Positions 1-5,607 of a stretch of 6,629 bases of DNA are shown here, in pieces. A program made the position numbers and the translations under genes. The notes under the pieces were generated by a model that saw nothing but the letters and a program-made list of their open reading frames with translations, was not told the DNA's origin and did not search any database. The first letter of the stretch is position 1. Each line of letters starts with the position of its first letter. The DNA comes from Thermoplasmata archaeon (lineage in GTDB: Archaea; Thermoplasmatota; Thermoplasmata; GCA-020350865), in contig CP070672.1 in NCBI GenBank assembly GCA_020351895.1, forward strand, positions 4,191,088 through 4,197,716. Reading direction: 5' to 3'.

Positions 1-843
1 GAAATGGAACTTCAAAATATCTCCAGGAAAAAGGGTATAATCCCAAGAAGGCTTAAAAGAAGATTATGGAGGCACTATTTCGAATCGGTGAGAAGAATAG
101 TTGTTGTTTCTCATGGATTGAAAAAGGGTCTTTCTGAGGAATACGGTTTACCTTCGGAAAAAATTTTGGTGATCTATAATGGGGCCAACACTGATTTATT
201 CAAACCCAAAAGTAAACAGAAGTGCTTAGAGGAGCTTAAATTAAGCTCGGGACATAGATACTTGGGTTTTACCGGTAACCTCGCTCCATGGCAAGGAGTT
301 GAACAGCTGATAAAAATTGCCCCGATGATACTCAAGAAAAACCCTGACATAAGATTTCTGATAGTGGGTGATGGAATAATGAGAAATGAGCTTAAAAGCC
401 TGGCAAAAGAACTGGAAGTACAAGATAAAGTCATATTCACAGGTTTTGTACCATATGAGATCGTTCCAACTTACATAAATACATTTGAGGTTTGCATGGC
501 ACCGTTCAGTGGTATAGAAAGAAATGTTAGATACAGTTTTTCAGCAATAAAGCTCTACGAATATATGGCCTGTGGAAGACCCCTGATCACCACCGACGTT
601 TGCGGAATAAAAGGGGAAATAAATGAGCTTGATCTAGGAAAGGTTGTTAAGGCAGACGATTTGAATGCCTTGGCTTCATCAACCATGGAACTTCTGGATG
701 ATAAAGAACTTCAAAACTCGATGGGAAAAAGGGCAAGAGAATGGGTGTCCAAAGAACACAGTTGGAAGAATGTTGCAAAGAGGGTTGAAAAGGTTTGTCA
801 AGAAGTAATATCTGGTCCAACATTAGATGATACAAATTTCTGA
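1..843 (+). CDS. Glycosyltransferase family 4 (GT-B fold), 5'-truncated by the window edge
   Basis: This is the C-terminal part of a family 4 retaining glycosyltransferase, which moves a sugar from a nucleotide-sugar donor to a glycan or lipid-linked acceptor in the cytoplasm. Counting from the Met at base 4, visible motifs are the interdomain region VVVSHGLKKGL (33-43) and VIYNGANTDLFKP (56-68), the start of the donor-binding domain GFTGNLAPWQGVEQLI (88-103), the strand FLIVGDG (118-124), FTGFVP (145-150), and the donor-site motif KLYEYMACGRPLITT (183-197). E186 corresponds to the second Glu of the EX7E pair. The first is Ser here, which I recall as common in this subfamily. GT4 enzymes usually have about 350-400 residues, so roughly 100 N-terminal residues (most of the acceptor domain) lie to the left. 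The frame is open through base 1 and no ribosome-binding site is visible, so the ATG at 4 is probably internal. Donor and acceptor cannot be assigned. Confidence 0.93.
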   Translation, partial: EMELQNISRKKGIIPRRLKRRLWRHYFESVRRIVVVSHGLKKGLSEEYGLPSEKILVIYNGANTDLFKPKSKQKCLEELKLSSGHRYLGFTGNLAPWQGVEQLIKIAPMILKKNPDIRFLIVGDGIMRNELKSLAKELEVQDKVIFTGFVPYEIVPTYINTFEVCMAPFSGIERNVRYSFSAIKLYEYMACGRPLITTDVCGIKGEINELDLGKVVKADDLNALASSTMELLDDKELQNSMGKRAREWVSKEHSWKNVAKRVEKVCQEVISGPTLDDTNF

Positions 844-861
844 TGAAATGAACACCTGTAC

Positions 862-2616
862 CTAAACCCTTCTCCATAACCAGGCATCAGGCATTCTTTC
901 CTTGGATGAATCATCTTCATTTGAGAATTTACTGAAAAACAAGCCTAGGAATTTATTCCTAATTTTAATGATTATACCTAATTCCCCCTCCCAGTAATAT
1001 TCTCTAATTAGTTCATAACCTGTGTAATTTCTATCTTCATACGAAAATATGTATGTAGCATTGATATTTTCATCGTATTTCATTACTTTAACATCGTACT
1101 TTGCAAGATATGGATATAAATTGAATTTGCTTGGTACGGCCCATTCACCATCTTGCATCAATATATCACCCTCATTTAACATCTCTTGCAAACCTGAAGC
1201 GACCTTTACATAAGGGGGTTCTTGGGTAGATGTAGCGGCATTTAAACTGACAATAGAAAATGCTAAAAGCATTATGGCAAGTTTCTTCCTCACACTGTAT
1301 ATAGCAAGAGACGGGGTTGCAAATAATATAATCACTCCCAAGAAAAATTCGAGCAAAAGAAGAACAATGACGCCAACAATTGCACAAATAATCATGCCCA
1401 ACAAAGTCTTTTTTTCTCGAAAGATTCGAACAATCCATTTCTTGATCTCCAGCAACACCTCTCTGCTAAAATAATGAACTTTTTTACCTTGATGTGTCCA
1501 GTTATGATCCTTCATGACCAGCCAAAGTATTGATACATAAATAGGGGCTATATATCGAATATGGTTCAGCCTAAAAACGATATTTCTATTATGAATATCT
1601 GTTCCTCCCATGAGAGAGGTCACCACCCAGATCAACAAAAAGAAACCTATTGAAAAGACCCATAAAACATTGTAATACTCCACTTTAATCTTGGCGAAAA
1701 TTGCTTTAAGCTCCCGAGCCCAAAACAGGAAACAAACACCCGCTAAGATGATTAAAAATGGTAGCTTCAGAAGGAACATGATAATCAATTCATTCGATAA
1801 GCCTGAAGAAGCGTAGCTAAAGCTCCCCACTTCTGATGTACCACTAAACCTCATGTAATTCCTGATCTGCCATCCAAGGGTGATTATAAGAAAAATAGCG
1901 CCTCCTAAAACGTAATTCCTCTGCTTTATTACTTTCCAACCCATATAATAGAATCTCCATAAGAAAAATCCAATAACCACGGCTATTATAAAAATAAAAT
2001 GTACACTATGGATTTTGGTTAAGAAAAGAACCCCTCCAAAAAAACCAAAAGCAATCATATAACGACTGTCTTTTAATCCCTTTATAAAGGACCATAAAGT
2101 CAATACAAAAAACAATAGAACCATATTTTCCCCGTATTCCAATCCCGGGAATACAATGAAAGGCCTAGTCATGGATATGATGGCCGTAACTATTAATCCC
2201 TTCCGATGATTGAATAGATTTCTGGTGGTCAAATATATTATAGATAAGGTTATCAAAGCCAGGATTAATCCCGCAATTTGGGTTATTTCGATGCTATAAC
2301 CGAATATAAGGTAAAAAAACGCCAAATATGATGGAAATACTGGAGATATCCTGGTATATTCCAGATTAGTGGAATTTCCTGTTCCATAATCCCCTCCCCA
2401 GGGTGTCATAAACTTTCCAGTTTTGGAAAAACTATGGCCAACGGCAATGTACGAACTTCCATCCTCCGCCGGTGGCAATGTCCAAAAAGTGGTGATTCGA
2501 AATATAATACCCATAATAATTATCACTATGAGAACATTATTGAGAGTAATAATATTTCTTAGATTCAATTTCCAACTTTTGCCTGAATTTTGCATTTTTT
2601 CGCCGGTTTTATCCAT
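862..2616 (-). CDS. Polytopic GT-C glycosyltransferase, PMT_2/ArnT-like
   Basis: This 584-residue integral membrane protein resembles the GT-C enzymes of the PMT_2/ArnT group, which move a sugar from a polyprenyl-phosphate donor to an acceptor on the outer face of the membrane. After a short polar N-terminus, the first membrane segment (about 26-46) is followed by a loop with the acidic pair E51-D52 (PAEDGSSYIAVGHSF), placed like the catalytic acidic motif of the fold. Next come YTRISPVFPSYLAFFYLIFG (87-106) and the family-like WQIRNYMRFSG (249-259). I estimate 11 to 14 membrane segments, the last near 447-460, followed by a soluble tail of about 120 residues. The start at 2616 has no clear ribosome-binding site. 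An ATG at 2595 is an alternative, and a short leader or leaderless mRNA is possible. The gene lies opposite to its neighbours, with a convergent 18-bp gap to the GT4 gene and a divergent 138-bp gap to the GT2 gene. Its substrate is unknown. Confidence 0.85.
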   Translation of the reverse strand: MDKTGEKMQNSGKSWKLNLRNIITLNNVLIVIIIMGIIFRITTFWTLPPAEDGSSYIAVGHSFSKTGKFMTPWGGDYGTGNSTNLEYTRISPVFPSYLAFFYLIFGYSIEITQIAGLILALITLSIIYLTTRNLFNHRKGLIVTAIISMTRPFIVFPGLEYGENMVLLFFVLTLWSFIKGLKDSRYMIAFGFFGGVLFLTKIHSVHFIFIIAVVIGFFLWRFYYMGWKVIKQRNYVLGGAIFLIITLGWQIRNYMRFSGTSEVGSFSYASSGLSNELIIMFLLKLPFLIILAGVCFLFWARELKAIFAKIKVEYYNVLWVFSIGFFLLIWVVTSLMGGTDIHNRNIVFRLNHIRYIAPIYVSILWLVMKDHNWTHQGKKVHYFSREVLLEIKKWIVRIFREKKTLLGMIICAIVGVIVLLLLEFFLGVIILFATPSLAIYSVRKKLAIMLLAFSIVSLNAATSTQEPPYVKVASGLQEMLNEGDILMQDGEWAVPSKFNLYPYLAKYDVKVMKYDENINATYIFSYEDRNYTGYELIREYYWEGELGIIIKIRNKFLGLFFSKFSNEDDSSKERMPDAWLWRRV

Positions 2617-2657
2617 GGAAATAACCCAAAATACAATCTATGTGGTATTAATCCCCG

Positions 2658-2676
2658 ATTATTTAATGATTTTCGG
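2658..2676 (-). promoter_or_regulatory. Possible archaeal BRE/TATA element for the GT-C gene
   Basis: Read on the minus strand this is CCGAAAATCATTAAATAAT, a purine-rich BRE-like CCGAAAA followed by an A/T-rich TATA-like stretch. A start of transcription about 25 nt downstream would leave a leader of only some 15-25 nt before the ATG at 2616. That fits the lack of a clear ribosome-binding site. This is judged by eye in an A/T-rich region, so similar strings could arise by chance. Confidence 0.3.
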
Positions 2677-2699
2677 AGATTTAATGCGGTAAAAAATGC

Positions 2700-2714
2700 C
2701 ATAAATTTTAATTA
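2700..2714 (+). promoter_or_regulatory. Possible TATA box for the GT2-led operon
   Basis: The stretch CATAAATTTTAATTA lies about 50 bp before the GT2 start codon. If it is an archaeal TATA box, transcription would begin near 2730, giving a leader of about 25 nt that contains the GGAGG site. A competing reading is a bacterial-type -10 at TATAAA (2732-2737), with only a weak -35 partner. Confidence 0.25.
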
Positions 2715-2745
2715 ATAGAACCGAATATTTGTATAAATCCTAAAT

Positions 2746-2750
2746 GGAGG
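2746..2750 (+). promoter_or_regulatory. Ribosome-binding site of the GT2 gene
   Basis: GGAGG lies 4 nt before the ATG at 2755. The spacing is short but the match to the 3' end of 16S rRNA is strong, and it supports this start for the first gene of the operon. Confidence 0.75.
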
Positions 2751-2754
2751 ATAC

Positions 2755-3999
2755 ATGTATCGAGATCATACAATAGCCATTATCATTCCAGCATATAATG
2801 AGGAAAAGCTTATAGGGAAGACCTTGTCGAATATTCCCCCTTTTGCAGATAAAATAATCGTGGTTGATGATGCAAGATCTGACAGTACGGGAAAATCGGC
2901 TTATTCTTTCAAGGGTAAACTTAAGGATAAGTTGATTATTGTAAGACACGAGAAGAATCAGGGCTGTGGCGGGGCAATCATTACAGGATACAAAATCGCT
3001 TTGAAAGAAAATATGGATATAAGTGTTGTCATGGCTGGAGATGCACAGATGGATCCGGGCCATATGCCCCTACTTTTGGACCCTATAGTAGAGGATCGGG
3101 CAGACTATACAAAAGGCAATAGATTGTTTTCAAAAGAGATAGAAAAGATGCCGAGGTCAAGACAACGTGGCAACGCCATTCTTACATTACTTACAAAAAT
3201 CTCCTCAGGGTATTGGGATATAATTGATCCGCAGAATGGTTATACCGCCGCATCAAGTACAGTTCTAAGGACCATTGATCTAAATTCCATACATAGAAAG
3301 TACGGTTATAACAACGACATTTTAGTCAGGTTGAATATCTACAATTTCCGAGTTATGGATGTTGTTATGCCCCCAGTCTATGGGGAAGAAGAATCGGGTA
3401 TAAAAGTTAGAAGTTATACCTTAAAAATGTCTTGGTTGTTGACTAAATGCTTCTTTCATAGAATAACAAAGAAATACGGTGGATTGAGGTTTCATCCTTT
3501 AATATTGTTCTATTTCTCAGGAATGGTACTGTTTCTTGGAGGTTTTGTTTCGGGTTTACAAATACTCTATCTCAGGTCATTGGGACTTTTCGTGACTGAT
3601 GGCACAATGATTTTATCTTCACTGTTGTTAATAATCGGTGTTCAATTGCTTTTATTCGCCTTATTGTTTGACATGCTTTCCACTAGGTACGGCACTGAGA
3701 AGGAAGTAGGAAAACCTGTAAAACAACTCAAAAGGTTCCATCCCACCATCATAGGACTTTTCAGGAGGGTATCAAGTAAATACTGGGGTTCCCGATTTCA
3801 TCCTGTTGCCCTGCTTTATGGATTGGGGATAACGTTATCTGCATTAGGTTTGTTACAGGGAATTCATGTAATCTACTATCGAATATTTCACGGATCGTAT
3901 TCATCGGGTACCATTATCTTGACAACCCTACTCTTAATTGTAGGCTCGCAATCCGTATTATTTGGAATGTTATTTGAAATGGAACTTAGTGGAAGATAA
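2755..3999 (+). CDS. GT2 polyprenyl-phosphate-sugar synthase-like glycosyltransferase with two tandem C-terminal membrane hairpins
   Basis: This 414-residue protein has an N-terminal GT-A catalytic domain (about 5-225) like dolichyl-phosphate mannose/glucose synthases, which transfer a sugar from a nucleotide donor to a polyprenyl phosphate at the cytoplasmic membrane face. Visible motifs are IAIIIPAYNEE (7-17), VVDDARSDSTG (36-46, a variant of the usual VDDGSxDxT), the metal-site motif GDAQMDP (95-101), GNRL (121-124), and PQNGYTAAS (159-167) with YNNDIL (185-190) near the acceptor site. The C-terminal part has four predicted membrane helices in two homologous units, residues about 232-309 and 334-411. 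They align without gaps at an offset of 102 residues, with 32 of 78 positions identical, including RFHP and a GT-I-L...LLLI-G-Q core. GGAGG 4 nt upstream supports the start. It leads an operon with the deacetylase gene, 31 bp downstream. The sugar is unknown. Confidence 0.9.
   Translation: MYRDHTIAIIIPAYNEEKLIGKTLSNIPPFADKIIVVDDARSDSTGKSAYSFKGKLKDKLIIVRHEKNQGCGGAIITGYKIALKENMDISVVMAGDAQMDPGHMPLLLDPIVEDRADYTKGNRLFSKEIEKMPRSRQRGNAILTLLTKISSGYWDIIDPQNGYTAASSTVLRTIDLNSIHRKYGYNNDILVRLNIYNFRVMDVVMPPVYGEEESGIKVRSYTLKMSWLLTKCFFHRITKKYGGLRFHPLILFYFSGMVLFLGGFVSGLQILYLRSLGLFVTDGTMILSSLLLIIGVQLLLFALLFDMLSTRYGTEKEVGKPVKQLKRFHPTIIGLFRRVSSKYWGSRFHPVALLYGLGITLSALGLLQGIHVIYYRIFHGSYSSGTIILTTLLLIVGSQSVLFGMLFEMELSGR
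3448..3681 (+). repeat. Protein-level membrane-hairpin repeat, copy 1 (GT2 residues 232-309)
   Basis: First copy of a 78-residue unit: a basic amphipathic lead (FFHRITKKYGG), RFHP, a first helix (about 249-271), a short loop ending in DGT, and a second helix (about 285-305) ending in LLFDM. It aligns residue for residue with copy 2 at a constant shift of 102 residues (306 bp). One such hairpin is what I recall for many archaeal GT2 proteins of this kind, so copy 1 may be the ancestral tail. Confidence 0.85.
3754..3987 (+). repeat. Protein-level membrane-hairpin repeat, copy 2 (GT2 residues 334-411)
   Basis: Second copy: FRRVSSKYWG, RFHP, a helix (about 351-374), a loop ending in SGT, and a helix (about 387-407) ending in MLFEM. 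32 of 78 residues match copy 1. The nucleotide copies have drifted apart, so the duplication is not recent. The protein ends five residues after the LFEM motif. Confidence 0.85.
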
Positions 4000-4013
4000 A
4001 AAGTATGACCTAA

Positions 4014-4018
4014 GGGTG
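4014..4018 (+). promoter_or_regulatory. Probable ribosome-binding site of the deacetylase gene
   Basis: GGGTG lies 12 nt before the ATG at 4031, a partial and rather distant match to the anti-Shine-Dalgarno. An in-frame TGA at 4022-4024 rules out a longer N-terminus. The catalytic motif also begins at residue 7, so 4031 is the only sensible start. Confidence 0.5.
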
Positions 4019-4030
4019 TGTTGATTAAAC

Positions 4031-4933
4031 ATGTTAGCAGTGACTGTTGACGTCGAGGACTGGTACCACATCCCTTCAGTTTGCGGCTCTCCTTTTTCGG
4101 TTTTTAAAGATACCAATGAGTTTTTTAAAAAATGGAACAAAAGATATGACTATTTAAGTGAGCCAACGAAAAGGGTCTTGGATTTATTGGATGATATGGA
4201 TGTAACCGCAACATTCTTTGTCGTTGCAGATGTTGTTGAACATTATCCTGGATTACTGGAATCCATCATTGTTAGAGGCCACGAAATAGGCTGTCATGGA
4301 TTGTACCATTCCTTAAAAATCCATCCAAAGACAAAAGAGCCCTTGATGAGCATTAACGAATTTAAGCAAAGGACTCTGAAAGCTAAGATTAATCTTGAAA
4401 AAGTCTGTAGAAATAAGATTATTGGGTATAGGTCTCCCGGAGCGTATGTTGGTGGATGGATGCTCGACATTTTAGTGGACCTAGATTTTAAATACGACTC
4501 TTCAGTTTGTGTAAATTCCATTTACAACAAAACTGATTCCTCTTTAAAAAACGTGAATACCTATCCTTATTATCCAAAGAAAGGAAGTTTGGAACCTGGA
4601 AAAAAAAGGAATTTTATTGAATTTCCATGGTCTTATTATGAGATTTTTGGAGTAAGAGTTCCCACCTCTGGTGGACCTACATTGAGATTTCTCGGAGATG
4701 GGGTTGTACTTAGAGGTCTAAAACAGAGTTTAAATAAAGGGCATACCTTATTTTATTTCCATCCTATTGATCTCTCGAGAGAAAAGTTCCCAAATATTGG
4801 TAAAGGAAGGCCTTTTTACTGGGCAATTAAAGGTGAGATTATCGAAAGAAGGATTATTAAGGTATTAAAAACCTTTAGAAAAATGAATGTGAGGATGTCG
4901 CCCATGAGTGAATGTTTAGGAGATATGTTATGA
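4031..4933 (+). CDS. Polysaccharide deacetylase (NodB homology domain), XrtA/PuuE-like subgroup
   Basis: This 300-residue carbohydrate esterase family 4-type enzyme is predicted to remove N-acetyl (or O-acetyl) groups from a sugar in a glycan precursor. The first catalytic motif is TVDVEDWYH (5-13), the DVED form typical of the exosortase-associated deacetylase subgroup rather than classical TFDDGP. ATFFVVADVVE (60-70) follows, then the metal-binding motif GHEIGCHGLYH (83-93; H84, H89, H93), GYRSPGAY (132-139), YDSS (155-158) and FYFHPIDLS (241-249), whose H244 fits the last catalytic His. All expected catalytic and metal residues appear present. There is no signal peptide or membrane segment, so it probably works in the cytoplasm on a lipid-linked or nucleotide-linked intermediate. 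The stop codon overlaps the PHP gene start as ATGA. The exact substrate is unknown. Confidence 0.9.
   Translation: MLAVTVDVEDWYHIPSVCGSPFSVFKDTNEFFKKWNKRYDYLSEPTKRVLDLLDDMDVTATFFVVADVVEHYPGLLESIIVRGHEIGCHGLYHSLKIHPKTKEPLMSINEFKQRTLKAKINLEKVCRNKIIGYRSPGAYVGGWMLDILVDLDFKYDSSVCVNSIYNKTDSSLKNVNTYPYYPKKGSLEPGKKRNFIEFPWSYYEIFGVRVPTSGGPTLRFLGDGVVLRGLKQSLNKGHTLFYFHPIDLSREKFPNIGKGRPFYWAIKGEIIERRIIKVLKTFRKMNVRMSPMSECLGDML
4917..4922 (+). promoter_or_regulatory. Ribosome-binding site that fixes the PHP gene start
   Basis: TAGGAG lies 7 nt before the ATG at 4930, inside the 3' end of the deacetylase gene. The earlier in-frame ATG at 4912 has no such site and would put six extra residues before the conserved LDLHIHS. 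The start at 4930 is therefore preferred. Confidence 0.7.
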
Positions 4934-5607
4934 GACTAGATCTACACATTCATTCAAGATATTCCTATGATTCCATGATGTCTCCGAAGCTTATTCTTAA
5001 GTTTGCAGAATTAAGGAGCTTGAATGTTATATCCGTGACTGATCACGAAACCATGGAGATTTATAGAAAGGAGTTCAAACCCGATAATCTGAGGAAATTA
5101 AATGAGCGTAATTTTTTTGTGATCCCAGGTATGGAGGTTAGGACTGAAATGGGCGATGTTACAGGATTATTCTTAAATCATGAGATCAAATCAAGGAGCT
5201 TTTTTGAAGTACTAGACGAAATCAGAGTGCAGGATGGGTTAGCGATATTATCACATCCTTATAGAAGAAAACAAGATCCAGAAAATATAATAGATCATTT
5301 CGATCTAATTGAGGTTTTAAACGGAAGATGTAGGAAAAATGAAAACAGAAAGGCATCGATTATTTCGGATAAATATGACAAACCATATATTACAGGCAGT
5401 GACGCACATATGTGGTGGGAAATAGGAAATGTATATACAAAAATTGTAAGTCACAGGGACGATAAAATCGAAATTGATGACATGGAGGAATTGAGAAATA
5501 TCTTATTAAACAAAGATAAAACCATAAAAGGCATGGTGCTGCCATTCTATCTAACCCATGGATTTAGCTTTTTAATAGGTAAATTAAGAAAGGGAGGTCT
5601 ATCATGA
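4930..5607 (+). CDS. PHP-domain metal-dependent hydrolase
   Basis: This 225-residue single-domain PHP protein belongs to a fold with a three-metal site that usually cleaves phosphoesters. From the Met at 4930 the ligands are all visible: H6-x-H8 in LDLHIHS, D38-H39 in VTDHE, E69 in PGMEV, H109 in LSHPYR, E128 in LIEVLNGR, and D158-x-H160 in GSDAH. The GDVTGLFLNHEIKSR segment (75-89) and the EIGN motif (164-167) match a subgroup I recall from archaeal and bacterial genomes whose substrate is not known. The C-terminus (about 202-218) is a hydrophobic stretch followed by KLRKGG and might touch the membrane. An ATG at 4912 would add six residues, but TAGGAG supports 4930. It overlaps both neighbours by ATGA, implying translational coupling. 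In this context a sugar phosphate, lipid-linked phosphate or glycan is a likelier substrate than DNA or histidinol phosphate. Confidence 0.87.
   Translation: MRLDLHIHSRYSYDSMMSPKLILKFAELRSLNVISVTDHETMEIYRKEFKPDNLRKLNERNFFVIPGMEVRTEMGDVTGLFLNHEIKSRSFFEVLDEIRVQDGLAILSHPYRRKQDPENIIDHFDLIEVLNGRCRKNENRKASIISDKYDKPYITGSDAHMWWEIGNVYTKIVSHRDDKIEIDDMEELRNILLNKDKTIKGMVLPFYLTHGFSFLIGKLRKGGLS
5592..5598 (+). promoter_or_regulatory. Strong ribosome-binding site of the ATP-grasp gene
   Basis: GGGAGGT lies 5 nt before the ATG at 5604, within the last codons of the PHP gene. It is the best Shine-Dalgarno match in the window and gives a well-defined start for a gene whose end is not seen. Confidence 0.8.

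Larger units (their letters stand above)
2617..2754. promoter_or_regulatory. Divergent intergenic region between GT-C and GT2 genes
   Basis: These 138 bp separate the starts of two oppositely oriented genes and are richer in A+T than the flanking coding sequence. They probably hold both promoters, because neither gene has another upstream region in the window. No strong inverted repeat, operator or riboswitch-like structure was seen by eye. Candidate core elements for each direction are listed separately. Confidence 0.6.

Noticed and set aside
174..440. Minus-strand open frames inside the GT4 gene (88 and 60 codons).
   Set aside because: They lie fully opposite a well-supported GT4 domain, have no ribosome-binding site or recognisable motif, and look like shadows.
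881..894. A tandem 7-bp repeat (CAGGCAT twice) near the 3' end of the GT-C gene, which could mark a slippage frameshift.
   Set aside because: Both frames around it can be read. The annotated frame stops soon after in a sensible place, while deleting one copy would extend the protein into antisense GT4 sequence. With no homologue alignment there is no reason to call a frameshift.
2423..2692. A plus-strand open frame of 89 codons running into the divergent spacer.
   Set aside because: It is mostly antisense to the N-terminal part of the GT-C gene, which has clear family motifs, and no ribosome-binding site was seen.
2740..3063. A minus-strand open frame of 107 codons over the start of the GT2 gene.
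   Set aside because: It is antisense to the conserved catalytic motifs of the GT2 gene and resembles no known family.
4000..4030. Possible terminator or promoter between the GT2 and deacetylase genes.
   Set aside because: The 31-bp gap has no hairpin, T-run or clear TATA box; the genes are better read as one transcript.
4912..4929. An upstream ATG that would give the PHP protein six more residues.
   Set aside because: The TAGGAG site is correctly spaced for the ATG at 4930, that ATG forms an ATGA overlap like the next gene junction, and PHP proteins commonly start just before the HxH motif.
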